Shown: positions 44,901 through 63,771 of the stretch, piece by piece
Position numbering within the stretch: the first letter of the stretch is position 1
How the letters are laid out: each line of letters begins with the position of its first letter
Source of the DNA: Pterobdella sp. o SKG-2022
Lineage: Eukaryota > Annelida > Clitellata > Hirudinida > Piscicolidae
Direction: 5' to 3'
Assembly (NCBI GenBank): GCA_964035795.1
Contig: OZ038323.1
Span: 10,720,291-10,784,290, forward strand
DNA: 64,000 nt
Notes under the pieces: generated by a model
The model's database searches: none
The model's input: the letters and a program-made list of their open reading frames with translations, nothing else
What the model was told of the DNA's origin: nothing
Made by a program: the position numbers and the translations under genes

Positions 44901-47900
44901 TATATCAAATATCGAAAGAAAAAATATATAAACCCCACATGAACTTAAAAATGAAGGTAAATATATCCCCTAGCTTAATTACACCCCAAACCGGGATTCG
45001 ATCCCCGTCACTAGGGTTTTTAAACAAAAACATTTTCGATAAAGACAACTGGGCCGATAAATGGAATTATCTTATTAAACAGTAATGAATGAATATAAAT
45101 TACATGAGAGCTGGAGAATTTCCTCTTCAGTTTCGAAAATAGCTTGTTTTCGTTGCTTGAAGAGCGTTTACTGACCATGACTGATTCGGCCCTGAAACAT
45201 CGATTTGATAGGTTAAACTTCGATTTGTTGCTTTTATGCCGATGGTTAAGGTTGAGCTAATTGAAGGTGAAGTTTTTTGAAAAATTGTTTCTAAAAATAG
45301 CCACAGCTTCACAAAAATAAATGTGACGTACCCTTGAAACAAAGATTCAGTAGAGAATGAACATGTTTTTATGAACTTTTAAGAGAATCAAAAAAACTTG
45401 AGCAGTGTTTGTTTCAAAGTAAAAGTTGAATTCATAAAATCCAAAGCACCTGTTGGCGGCAGCTGAAGTGGCAAACTTTGGTTTCTGGAAGCAAGCTGAA
45501 GGAGGAAGGTTTGTTGGCGAGAAGCCACCAGTGAAGAAATCGTGGTAAAGAAGTTGATTTAGATTAAGTCTGTTTTCTGGGTTTAAGTCTAAAAGTCGAC
45601 TAATAACACTCTTGGCTTGCGGGGAAAAGTGTGCGGGAAAAGTATAACTTGCGGTGGTAATGCGGCGGTAGGTGTCCTTGAGGTTGTGAGTCTCAAATGG
45701 GGTGCTGCCGCTAAGAAGAGTGAAGAGAATGCAGCCGATGGACCACATGTCCACCTCGAAGGAGTAGTGGCCTCTTTTGATCACCTCTGGAGCCACGTAG
45801 TTCGGGGTGCCACACACGCTTCTGTAGGGTTGTGTAGTTGATTAGGTCCGTGGTTTGAGTAGAATGTTTTGATTCAAATTTATTATAGTTTGAATTCAAA
45901 ATTTCTTCAAATCTTAAAACTTGTTGAGTTAATCTAATCTATATCAGTAATTTGGATTGGCGATAACTCAAAAGTTGTTTGTACAAAATTTTCGGTACTC
46001 GAGCAACATTATCATTCCGCATTTTAGCACCCAGAACTTCCAAAAACACTAAAATTCTCACATAACACCACAACCCCCTCCTCCCATCTCCACAGACTTC
46101 TTTCGCGTATCCTTAAGAGCTACTTGGGTGGCAAGTCCAAAATCCCCAATTTTGAGATTCATGGCTCCGTTTATAAGCATATTGGCCAGCTTAAGATCTC
46201 TGTGAATGATTTTTTTCGAATGTATGTACCGACACCCGTCCACTATTTGCCTCATGTAGTATCTGGCTTCAGGCTCCGTCACACACCCTCTCCGTTTCAG
46301 TATATCTTCCAGCGACTGTCGTGTGAGTGTCGTTACTATGTGTTGTTATTTTATTTATGATAGTAGGAATGATGAAAGTTTAGATATTTTTATTAAATAT
46401 ATTGTAAGAATGATTAATTATTTTCAAAAAATCAACATAAAACTGCATCTAAAACTTAATTATGTAAACACTCATTGTATGATAATAATGACGATGCCCA
46501 TGTATACAGAACTAAAAATAGCAGTAAAAACGCCTCTGGAGCCCCACCTTGCGTGAACACAGCTCTAAAACCATGAAGACGTTATACTCGTCTTCAAAAT
46601 CTTCATGAAAATTGACAACGTTCTCATGCTTCATCTTGCTGTGCAGTTTAATCTCTGTGTTGATCTGTGGGCGTGGTGGGGTGCAGTGGGAATAAGTGAA
46701 GATGGAAGTTGTAGGTTTGGTGCTGGTGGAGGGGGAAGGTAGAGGAATGTTGGGCTTGGTTTTGAGGGTGATTGTAAGTCTGATTGCTGTGATGGTGGTA
46801 CTGATAATAAATATTTTATAAGTCATCATATAGCAAAGATAGCATGGTGTGACTATTACTGAGTTCTCTTATATGGGTTTTTGAGTTTGTTTTTGTGCGT
46901 GTTTTTCTGTGTAAGTGTTTACGTCAGTCTTGAATTCTTTAAAAAGCTGTAAATAATGAGTTAGCCACAATATATTAATTAAACCCACATGAAGCATTGA
47001 AGCTTATCACCTTCCTAGGGAACTTCAATGCTAAATTATGCTTCTATATCAACATATTTTTGGTCGTTCGCCTTAATCCTATCAGCAAAATATCTCATGT
47101 TATTTTAAAAGCTTGTCCCATTTCTTTTTATCTACCGTGACGTAGATGAAATTAGAAAACGAAAAAATAAAAAAAAAATGACGTCAGAAGTTATCTTAAT
47201 TATCATACGTGTATGTATCTGGTGATTATATTAGCTGTATTATGCATCCTCGACAGATAAGAGATTTCGATAAATTTTTTGGTCGCAAGCCTTATAATGT
47301 ATCCACGCTGGGTGCATTCATCAGAAAGAAACTATATTAAGAGCCATAAAAGGTTTCATTATTGGATAATCGATAAGAGGTAATTATGAAAGGTACTGTT
47401 AGAATATATATGTTTTTGAGAATAATTTTCTCTGAAATAAATATTTTTTTTGAAAATAAGTCTTGGGCAATTTGTTGATCGACTTACGAGACATGGGGAT
47501 TTTGGTGGCCAGGTGGTTTGTTTGTGATGGCTTGAAAAATGTCCACAATGTAGTAACAAATTAATGAAGGCATAAAGCTTTAATTACTTTTTATCGAATA
47601 GTTTATAATTCTTCACACGTTCTTTCCAATAATTAAAAGGCTATAAAAAGTCGTTAAGCCCTTTAAATTCAAAGTCGGTTTTTTATATTTTGTAGCAACA
47701 AATGAGTTTAAAACTTGAAATTTAATGTGAAAATAAAATCTTCCGAAAAATTATTCATGTTTCCAGTGGCTTGTAATGCAGCCACCCCAAACCCCTTTAT
47801 GACGAATTGTGACGTGGAAGACGCAAAAGCAAAGATTTGTTTAGCAACCAAGACTTCTTTGAGAAAAACCCACATCACCAAGTACTGGAAACTGAGACAA

Positions 47901-49157
47901 CAAACTGATATGTAATCATGCTTTGTGAGACTTTCAAATGATTCGAACTTCAAGAAAGAATAAACTTTTATAGCTTAGTATATATTAAACAAAAAGAAAA
48001 AAATATATATGCATTAATATATATACTAATTTATTATGAATATTGTATATAGATTTAATGTGTTGTAAATTGCTAAACTTTGGCTCGGAATCCAGCGGGA
48101 CACCCGACATCAGAAGTTATGCTCAAATAATTGAAGACAAAATTTCAAAAAAATTCTTGTGACGTAATTTTCTTTTACTATAAATAACAATAATAAACTT
48201 GATATTTTTTTATTCTCATAATTATTTTATTGTTATTAATATTATTATTATTATTTTTCTTGTTTTATTGTTGATTTATGTGAGCATAAAGATAAAACAT
48301 TTCTACGTTATTTTCTTGTAGGTAGGAATGAGTTGAGATATAAATAGACATTTTGTCAACCAAAAAGCTCAACGTTTCTCCACCAACATTGTGCACGAAA
48401 TATTGATGGATTGATGGTGATGATTATTATTATGATTAATTAAATTATTATTATTTTTATGATTGTATTGTTTTTGTTATTTTTTAAATGTCCCATTTAA
48501 GCGCTTAATTCTAGCCATATCTCAAATGACGCAGCCGACATGAATTACAATTGCTATTCAATGTTAATAAGAGTGTCTGGTGTGATTTTCACTTTTTCAA
48601 TGATTTGCATTACAAATTAGCTGCGTTTAATTTTGAATGTTAATAAGGATAATGGTGAGGGTAATGGTGGTTGGTGTGAATGTGGTAAGAATGATGATAC
48701 TGTCAGTTATGATGGTTATAGTGTGAGCGATGACGTTGGGGTGTTAGGGATGTTAATAGTGATGTTGGTGGTGATGGGGGATATGGCGGTGATGTTGGTG
48801 GAGGGTGGAGGATATGGTGGTGCTGGGTGTAAAGATTTTATAGTCATAATACTAAATTGATGACAATGTGTTGTTGGAGAAGTTCCTATTAGTGGGAGTT
48901 ATTTATAATAATGATAACAGATTTTAATAAAAAGGTTGCTAATACAAAAATTTCTTTGAAAAATGGAAAAAAACACAAATAAGTTTAATCTTATTTTGAT
49001 AAAGTGCAGTTAAATGACGCAAAAGTTTATTAATGCACGAAGCTTTTCGATTTGCTATATAATCCTCATCTGATTCCCACAAAAATATCCGGAATACGTC
49101 ATGCATAAATGAACTTTTAAATCATCGAGTTTGCTAATAATTATAATAATAATAACA

Positions 49158-49197
<40 letters not shown>

Positions 49198-52100
49198 CAG
49201 TTAAAATAGCGCCAAGGCAAGCAAATATGATGCATATTGTTCTCAAACCATTACTTAATCTCTTTATATAGTCTCCCAAAAAGTAAATTTTCCCAAAAAA
49301 GCAACCTCATGTTGAAGAAAAAGGAAAGCTGACCTTGTTCTTTTGGTGAGGTTTCTTGAAGAGTTGTTTTGAGACGATCTTAACAGCGTAAACGGCGTTT
49401 GTCGTCAGGTCTGTGAATTCGTAACAGGTCGCAAACCCACCCTGTGGCATGTGTTTTTTTGATATTTTTTGTGTTTATTATAAAATATTTTTTTGTTTTT
49501 TAATGTTTTTTTTGCATTAATTATGATATTATTTCATTTTTTGTTAGTTATGACATTTTTTGTCACTGTTTTTTGTGTTGTTATGAGCTGTTTCATTCTC
49601 ATGCTGCTGTTTTTCATGTTATGTTATTTTTTTTTCAATCCTTATTCCCCTTTTCCTTGAGTTTCCGTTCACTTATTTTCATATGTTTTAGTTTCTCTCT
49701 TTTATTGTTTCTATTGAAATCTTTTAATCTCTCATTAATCTTACCTTAAGTGTAACATTGATCCTTATCAGGCTTTTCTGACAAAACTGCTGTATATTCT
49801 GGTGCTCAGTGTTATATCTGTACCTTTGCTATTTATTGTGTTATGAATTGCGGTGAAACTAATGAGGGAGAAGGGTTGGTAGATGAACCAATGGGTAAAC
49901 AGGTGAATCGGTAATAAGGCGGGGAACTACATAGATACATAAAATGAAATAAATGAACTCATTGATGGATGGAAGAATAGATGGGTGAAGATGAATCCTC
50001 AAAACTTGATCAAGTACTTCAAATATAAATGGATGAAACATTGGAAACATTTAATATTGATATAACTATATATATCTCATATTTTCTACTCTACTACTTT
50101 GATATATGTTATATAACTTTTGAAAATATCGATTTCAAAATACATTTATTAACCACGCTTCAATAAATATTCCACCAGAGAGATCACTTTTATGTTAATT
50201 TAATGTAGTGACATGTTGAAATAACCTAATTACAAGCAATTAACCCTCACTGGATTCCTCATTAATCTATTCTTCAAAACGCCTGAGCTAGAAAAACTAT
50301 GAAAATTTTCATAATTGCTAGTTTATTTGAGTCAGAATTCTACAAAGCTTTTTTCATGCCTTTTAAATGTCTCTATAGATTTTTATATCTAAATTTTCTT
50401 TGGTTATATAAGGTGATTCTAGTTGAATCACACTTGTAAAAATTTTTAGCTTTGCTTTTTCATTATTTCTTTTTTTCTCAAAAAGAACTTTTGGAAAGCT
50501 AACAGTTACAAGTGTAACTGCTTGAAAGATGCTTTTCAGAAACTGTCAAACAACAAATTATGGAATCTTACAAGGATTTTAACATTAAAAAAACATCTCA
50601 AAACTGCATTGAGCACCAACCTTGCCGAGGAACCTGCCTCTACGGTACCTTCTGCCATTGTTAGGGTTGACGATGATCGTGGTGTCAAAGAACTTGATGT
50701 TTTGACTGCCTTCCAGCTCATCATTTGCCTCTTTGCGATCATAGTCGAGGTAATAGAAGTTACTAAGCCTTTTTTTCGCTTTCACCTCTGTTCGCTGGGT
50801 TTCATTTTTATCGTTTTTGATTTCAGTTATGGTTTCACTTAAATTGTTGTTGTAGCTTTTTTCGATCTCGTCAATATCTTTCAAGCGACGTAAAGGCGGT
50901 CTTGGTGTGTTCAATTCTTTCTGTATTTTTCTTTCTCTTAAACTTGACTTTGAAACAAAAGTCTCTTTTTTCTCTTCATTTTCTTCCTCATCATCATTTT
51001 TATTTGTGCTGTTTCTCTTTGATTTCCTTCCATAATCATCACTGTTATCTCTAAATTTAAAATTTCTGCTAGATCTGTTCGATTCATAAGCGTAATGATT
51101 TTCCTTAGAGCTTTTCCTTTTGATATCATCATTATCAACACACAATGGGATTGTTTCCATCCACATTTTCTGCAACACTTTGACAGTGTCATCATTTTTT
51201 TTGTTGTGTCTGTTGCGTCGAGGTGTTGAGCACAGGGCAGCATTGATGTTGTTGTAGTTGCTGTTGTTATAGTTATTTTTGTTGTAGTTAATGTTGCTGT
51301 AGTGTTCACTGCAATTGTTGGATATAAATCCGTTGTTGTTGTTAAAAGATTCGAAGATATCTTCACATTTGTTCTCGCAGTTGACGTACTCAATGTTTTG
51401 AGCATTGTAAGGATTCTGATAAATGCTGATTCGAAGACTTAAAGCTCTGTTAGGGTGCAGGTATTGTTGGGGATGAAGGTATTGAGGTCTTGAGGGAGAT
51501 TTTTTTGGTTTTGTTGGGTGAGTTTGTTGCTTATGGGAGTTGCTTTTATGGATTTTTTTCTTTATTTCTGGCAGGATTCTCTCTTCGAAATCATCGATAT
51601 CTGGTTTATTTTTACTTTTTTGAATGCCACTCGATTTTCTGGAGGTAGAAGTTGAAGTCTTTATGCGAATCTTAGAGTTAATAATTGTATCTTCATTTTT
51701 TCTACTAACTTGTCTTTCACTGCTGGCGGCTGTTATTTGTTGATTGAGTGAGATGCCACTACTACTTCGCTTAGGTAAGTGTTGCTGATGCTGGTTTTGG
51801 CAGCTGTAGTAGCCGCTGCTGCTTCTTTTACTGCCCGAGTTTTTGCTTGAGCTTGGTGTAACGCTGTTTCTTTTGCTGTTACGTAGTATTGAGGAATCGT
51901 TGTAGCTGTCGTAGCTGTCGTTGTTGCTGTCGTAGTTGTTGTAGTTGGTGTTGTTCCAAATGGAGTTTTTGGATGTTTTGAAGCTGGGAAGATTTGATTG
52001 GTTCTCACTGCTCGTGACGTTGGGACTACTAGACTTGTTCAGACTGCTTTTGGAACCTTTCTTTTCTTTGTACAATGAGTTTTTCTTATTGCTCAGATTC

Positions 52101-52360
52101 TCCGTGCTTTTCCTCAACGGAGAAAAACACGTGACGCATGATTTGCCACTGTGACTTTTACGTTTTTTCTGGCTGTCGGATTTATTTTTAGAACCATCCT
52201 TCATTTTTTCACTTTTCATAGACGCTTCTAGACGATTATTTTCAAAATTTTCTTTTAAAACTTGCTCGAATTCTTGCAGCATGAATTGTTTATAAAAAGA
52301 AGGTGACAAAACATGCTTCAAAACATTAAATATATCCGTCAAGCCATTAGTATTTTCCAT
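41961..52360 (-). CDS. PLK2: Polo-like kinase, PLK2/PLK3 type, with very long insertions (1528 residues, 10 exons)
   Basis: Ser/Thr kinase recruited to phosphorylated targets by its polo boxes. Exons (minus): 52360-50621, 49441-49334, 46664-46548, 46315-46098, 45821-45450, 45191-45104, 44825-43661, 43321-43165, 42909-42543, 42215-41961. All phases close. A Ser/Asn/Lys-rich N-terminal extension (about 560 residues) is followed by the kinase domain: RFLGKGGFATCYEF, Lys in AVKIV, HRDLKLANML, DFGLA, CGTPNYVAPEV, FEVDMWSIGCILFTLLSG. A linker of over 400 residues precedes polo box 1 (VTRWVDFSNKFGFGF, Trp kept) and polo box 2 (SNGTYQMNNCDNHTKL, with the phosphate-binding His and Lys kept). PLK2/3 is preferred over PLK1 from FETHNLKDTYRRI, YHDFFTGGFSPTNLP and the VTRWVDFSNK block. 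Usual length is 600-700 residues. The T-loop phosphosite is Ser (KKSVCGTP) instead of Thr. PLK4 is excluded by the polo-box layout. Confidence 0.95.
43759..43848 (-). repeat. 18-bp coding minisatellite in the Polo kinase linker (Ile-Asn5 repeat)
   Basis: About five near-perfect copies of an 18-base unit (plus strand TTATTGTTATTATTAATA) are read on the minus strand as repeating Ile followed by five Asn. The unit length keeps frame, so copy number could vary without breaking the kinase. Confidence 0.9.
49139..49200. repeat. AAT/ATT trinucleotide run with internal palindrome
   Basis: An (AAT)n stretch runs directly into an (ATT)n stretch near 49168, giving a simple-sequence inverted repeat. It lies in the 2.7-kb Polo kinase intron 46665-49333. 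Confidence 0.8.
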
Positions 52361-52740
52361 TATGGAAAAGCTTTATATACCCGCCGTGTGCTTATAATTA
52401 TTCAATATTTTATTGTTTTAAAAACAGCATTGATTAGGGTGGTTAAGTTTACTACTCATCTAGTACCCAGCTGATTATTATTATTAATATTATTATTATC
52501 ATTACTATTATTATTATTGCAACTCGCAATAACCTAATAAAATTTATTTATAAACTAATTCCATACAGCTGTAACCATGAAAAACTTTTTTTCAAATATA
52601 TTAGTAGATTAAACCTTTTATATTTAAGCCAGCCAAATCACTAGTCTACATTGTATAACACGTATATGACCCTTGTTCACTGTAGGTGTTCAGGTATATA
52701 TGTATATAAGCTCAAATATACTCACTCAAATGGTTTATAT

Positions 52741-52791
<51 letters not shown>

Positions 52792-55544
52792 CTTGAAGCT
52801 GTAAGTTATTAATGAAAAATTTCTTTAAGTCCAGTATTTTCATATAATTTATATTGATTATTTTCCGTTTATGTCTACGATTTCTATTGTTAACATTTGA
52901 AGACAAGCGTACAAGCTGTATATATATTTATAATCATTTTAAGACCTTAATTTTGGATGATGCACTGCCATGTATTTGTCAATCAAACTCTTTGTCATCG
53001 ATAGATTATAGGCCAAAATCTCGCAACTTTTATAATACCTTGCTTTAAATGATTTATTGTTTTGTTTGTTCCAATAAAAAAAATTAAAACAAAATAAAGC
53101 AAATATATATATAATATATTCTTATAAATGCATTAGAATACAAAAAAATCGATCATTTTTTCCAGAAAAAAAACCTCAATAATACCTGAATGAAGTGCAT
53201 AACTTGTAGACCTCTTGCTTCAACCACCTGGAGCTGTGACAGCTTGCTTGGGGCACTTAGTGGTGACGTGTGTGAAGTGACCTATGCCTCAAAATTTTTT
53301 AAGAATTATATTCATTGTTTTGACGTGGGTGAGACTTAATTTTTTTATATTTTTATTCAAGGGGCATTACTACACTCAACTTCACACCCATAGTTGCAAG
53401 TTGCTTGTAACCTGTATGGGTGTATTGTGGTGCCATAGGCTTTATGATATTGTTGATGAAGTAAAACAGCTAAACACAATTATACAAAAAACAAAGTGTT
53501 TATTAAGCAAATAAGTGAAGCTTTTCTAAAAATCTTGCATTTCCAAGTGGTCACCCGAGAATGAAAGACTTGTAAAAGCTGCGTTTTTCTAAATACTTTG
53601 TGTTCGTTTTTATACCATAGTTTATGAAGGCAAAAAAAATTTTTTCAGCATGAAAATGCTATATCTTAAATCTGATCCATCGTATGTTACTCTGAACTGG
53701 ATTTTCCATGTATGGTTACTTGCATTTTACACCTCCGCTTCAACATTGACGTTAAGATATGACTGTGAACTGGTGGTGTTTTTAAACTGTGCCAGACTAT
53801 TCATCAGAAAACTAAGCACTCGAATCGGTGCTGGTGTTTCCAATCCAATCTATTTCAATAACTTATCCAACCATCATTTTGAGCAACATATGGATAACGA
53901 CATGACCATTTATTGAACTCATCAGTTCCTTTACAACTATCGCTTACTAAAAATTGGAAACATTAATTTTTATGTCAGAATCAAGAGAACGACAGAACGA
54001 GTGAACCAGCGCAATAACGAGTATTTACATCTCTAGATCCTTTTAAGCAATTTATGGCGACATCTTACGAAAATATATATTTCCATGCGTAATTAATGAT
54101 AAAGAAAAGAGGCAAGAAAATAAATGAATGGACTCTGACAAGAGCCTGGTAAAAAATCACTTCACAACAGTCTAATCAAAGAGGTTCAAGAAAAATCGAC
54201 GCACACATGCACACACATAGGCGCACAGATACTAACACAAACATACAAAGACACACAGAACAAAATATAAGTCATAGTGGTAAAGGATCGCACAGAGACC
54301 TGAAATTTAACGCTGGAATATTTGCTACAACACTTGAAAATAAACGCAAACTTAATTAGCATCATCTACTATATGTATAACAAACATAATAACAAAACAT
54401 AACAATAAGAATAACACACATAATATTAACAATAACAAACATAATAACAATAAAAAAAATAATAAAAATGAAAAATCAATAAAAAAATGCAAAGGAAAGG
54501 AATGAAGGGTTATTTACCTCGAAAGCGCCTTCAACGCTGTGCTGGAGTGATTACGTACTCGGGATCGCGAAACTCAAACTTGAAATAAAGCTCAAACACC
54601 TTTGAAAAATGCTTTAAAAATGCAAAAGAATAATAAATAAGAAATTTTGATTTCATGGAAATATATATTTTTATGTATATAAGTTTGATGTATATAAGTG
54701 TATGCTCGTATAAGATAAAACAAGTAACAATACTCAGAGGTACAAATGGAATGACTTAGTAATACAGACAGACTGTGGTCGAGGTGAGTTGGATAAAAAC
54801 GCATTAAAGTAAAATTAACGCAAACTCAATGATCAGAAGGTGTAAATAAAAGGAGGCATTAAAAAGCAATGAATCGACACAACAATGAAGTAATACTGGT
54901 GGAGGCGACTATGCAACGTGATAACAACTCAAGAGATTGCTTTGAGTATAGATGATAATGGTCAATAGATTTGTATAGTTATGAGAAAATTTACAAATGA
55001 TTTATATATACTATTGAAAATAGGCTTGAATTCTGCCACAAAATGGCGTTAATGTGGTTTAGTATTAAGGATAGGAGTATCAAAATGGTGAATATTTTTA
55101 GCGCCATTATAGACACAGCAAGAAAAATATTAAATTCACAATTCGAAATTTTAAAAATGCAAAAAATAAACTGTTTAAAACCAAGAATAAAAACGAAGTT
55201 TTATAATATAACATAATACGCACGATAATAACTAGAAAAAAGCAAAGATACAACAAAACAGACACTCAGAACCACAACATAAATTACTTCAGGGTTCGAT
55301 AAGTTAATTCATCAACTCATTTTGACCAATTAAAAATACTTGAAAATTGAAATAACAAAAATATCGATAAAACCAATCGATAATAAGCAGATAATGAGTA
55401 CGGCAACAAGACCAATGCAGAGAACAACGTTGCAAGCCTCTTATATGCTGGCAAAACCTTTAAAACAACATACTTCACCCAGGAAACAACTAAAATTTCT
55501 TGGAGGTTTGTATAGAATTCCTAAACGCCACAATATCCTAATGA
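52361..55544. other. Intergenic: Polo kinase 5' flank and ZNRF3 3' flank
   Basis: 3.2 kb, A+T-rich. Both genes read toward lower coordinates, so this holds the kinase promoter (right of 52360) and the ZNRF3 3' UTR (left of 55545). An open plus frame at 53650-53916 shows no recognisable family. A small imperfect hairpin occurs around 53388-53432 (CACCCATA facing TATGGGTG). I see no other gene. Confidence 0.5.
52743..52790. repeat. (AT)n dinucleotide repeat, about 48 bp
   Basis: Uninterrupted alternating TA in the 5' flank of the Polo kinase gene, about 385 bases upstream of its start codon. Confidence 0.97.
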
Positions 55545-61683
<6,139 letters not shown>

Positions 61684-62287
61684 GGTGGCTCAATGAGTTG
61701 AAATTTAAGTCATTTGGGTGTACTAATAAGGCCAATTACTCTCCGTCATCTTTCATCCATTTCGCTGAAACCTATTTTCAAGAACAAAAATAAATTCAAA
61801 CTAAAGATAAATTTTGAAACTTTAAAAAGTTAATCGGTTTTGAAAAAATTAATAGACAATTGTACGCTATTAGCCATTTTGCAGCAGCTATAGCGATGCA
61901 CTGAATAACATAAAATATTTATTTACATACAATATTTAAATAATTTCAAAATTTTTAACATTTGTTCCATATTTTTTTTTTACCAAATTATGTTTAGTTA
62001 ATTTGCAAAATAAAAAAACTGTTAAAAGTTATGCCATTATTGCGTAATAATAAACACTTATATCGCGAATTTCGCGTTTTCTAGCTCAAAGATTCGGTCG
62101 CCCTTTAGTTTTTGTAGAATACATTTCAAAATTCTATGACATAATATTAGGTTATTGTGTATTATAATTCATAAAAATAATCGAAAATGAAAAGAGTTTT
62201 CTAACTCCTATCGGACTGTTTCTACTTCATTCAAAGTTTAATGTTTAATTGTTTTTGCTAACTGAATTTTCTACATTTCCCATAAAA
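61684..62287. promoter_or_regulatory. Divergent 5' region between ZNRF3-like (-) and CEBPG (+)
   Basis: 604 bases separate the two start codons, which face away from each other. No specific element stands out. A short GC-richer patch (TCGCGAATTTCGCG, about 62061-62075) is a near-perfect palindrome in the middle of the region and could be a factor site. Confidence 0.5.
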
Positions 62288-63231
62288 ATGAAATCTCTAA
62301 TTAAATGTGATGTTGAAGATCAAATGTTTTTTGAAGGTTTGTTTAGTATTATATTTTTCATCTAGCAATTAGTTTCCACGATTATTTTAACTCAGGTTTT
62401 TTAATTTTAGAACCAGTAATGGTGGTGGATGTAGTAGAATCGTCGATGAGTAGTGAGGGGACCGATGAGGACTTTACCGCTTCATCGACTGGTGAAACTT
62501 CTGCGAAAGAAAATGATTGGGATACTAATAAAAAAAAGCTTGCTAGGTAAAATATAATCGATTTGAGTTTAAAAAAACATGATAGTTATCTTATAAAATA
62601 GAAAGAAATATCAAACACAGACTTTACTAATAAAAATGTAGTGAGCTTTCATTAAGTTATTTATATGGAAAGCTTTGAACATTTCACTTATAAAGTTTTG
62701 TTTTAAGCTTTTTTTCACTGACCAGATATCAAGTAGGGCAAACACTAAACTATTAATGGTTTGACAGGGGTGAGAAACGAACTGAGGAGTACAGGCGGAG
62801 GAGACAAAAGAACAATGTTGCAGTAAAAAAGAGTCGAGATAAGGCAAGACAAAAACAAAGAGAATGCATGCATCGCTTGGAAGCTCTCACTTCTGAAAAC
62901 AAAAAGCTACACATGAAGGTTCAACATTAAAACTGTAAATGTTCACATTAACTTTACCTTTCACTTTATCTCTCAATTTAGGTATTTGTCTTATAGAAGT
63001 AGGTCAATACAGTGCAATAAATTTTTTAAGAACTTCTTAATAGAACCCAAAAGTTAGCTATAAATTCTCTATAAAAATTGCATTTTTAAACACTAGAGTG
63101 GTCATTTGAAATAATTTATTCACTTTAAGGTGGAGGTACTAGTTAAAGAGCTCAGCTTGCTGCGAGGCTTATTCCCAGTGGTGGGCTTGACCCCACCCCC
63201 CGAAGCAGAAAACCTTCTACCATCTCTATGA
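62288..63231 (+). CDS. CEBPG: C/EBP gamma-type bZIP transcription factor (145 residues, 4 exons)
   Basis: Exons: 62288-62336 (MKSLIKCDVEDQMFFE), 62411-62546, 62768-62918, 63130-63231; phases close. The short acidic Ser/Thr-rich N-terminus has no obvious activation domain, as in vertebrate C/EBP gamma, a dimer partner that modulates other C/EBP and ATF proteins. The basic region EYRRRRQKNNVAVKKSRDKA carries the C/EBP signature (NN, AVKKSR). The leucine zipper runs through CMHRLEALTSENKKLHMK and VEVLVKELSLLRGLFP; an intron splits it. The protein ends PPPEAENLLPSL. It is very small, which favours C/EBP gamma over the alpha/beta/delta group. It is head-to-head with the ZNRF3-like gene and tail-to-tail with the gene at the right edge. 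Confidence 0.93.
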
Positions 63232-63771
63232 CCATCACCATCACGTTGTCTATATACAATGTCATCATTGTTTTATTTATGGTTATATACTAATTAGTGG
63301 TCTTGTATACCCATTGATTAATGGTTTATATAATGCTCATCTAATTATTTATCCATTAAATGGAATTATGGTGGTGCATTGAGACAATTAAATTATGAAT
63401 GAAATAATCAACTGGTTTAATGAACTGAATTTTTGTATTCATTTTTGGTCGTCTGGTGGGTTTAACTAAACAGCGCAGAGATCAAAGGTATTTTCTATTT
63501 ATTTTCGATCATTCAATAAAGCATTTATTTTCTGTTCATCAAAATAAAATGCCAAGTATCTATTAGTTTAATCGCAAGAACTAAAAGTATAATACTTTAA
63601 GCAAAACAAAATACTAAACCAAAAACACGCCTGCGATTGACTGTATATATGAGTATAATGCTAAGTGGCCATTGAGTTGGCATCTTTATGAATACAATAC
63701 TGACATTTGAGGTTGTATCAAAGTTATATACAAAACAAAGAATATAAAAAATTGAGGGCCATAAAATAATA
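63232..63771. other. Convergent 3' region of CEBPG (+) and the right-edge gene (-)
   Basis: No coding frame supported. Contains an AATAAA at 63515-63520, about 285 bases after the CEBPG stop, which is a plausible poly(A) signal on the plus strand. Confidence 0.5.

Noticed and set aside
44970..45030. tRNA-like B-box (GGGATTCGATCCCC and flanks)
   Set aside because: A T-arm-like hairpin is present, but there is no matching A box, D arm, anticodon arm or acceptor stem at the right distance on either strand.
47708..47953. Overlapping open frames on both strands in the long Polo kinase intron
   Set aside because: Neither shows a known domain, and they lie inside an intron whose flanking exons join in phase.
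48633..48860. Gly/Val-rich 75-residue plus frame
   Set aside because: It is a translation of GGTGGTG-type low-complexity intron DNA.
53650..53916. 88-residue plus frame in the ZNRF3/PLK intergenic region
   Set aside because: No recognisable family, no clear splice sites or neighbouring exons; an open frame of this length is expected by chance here.
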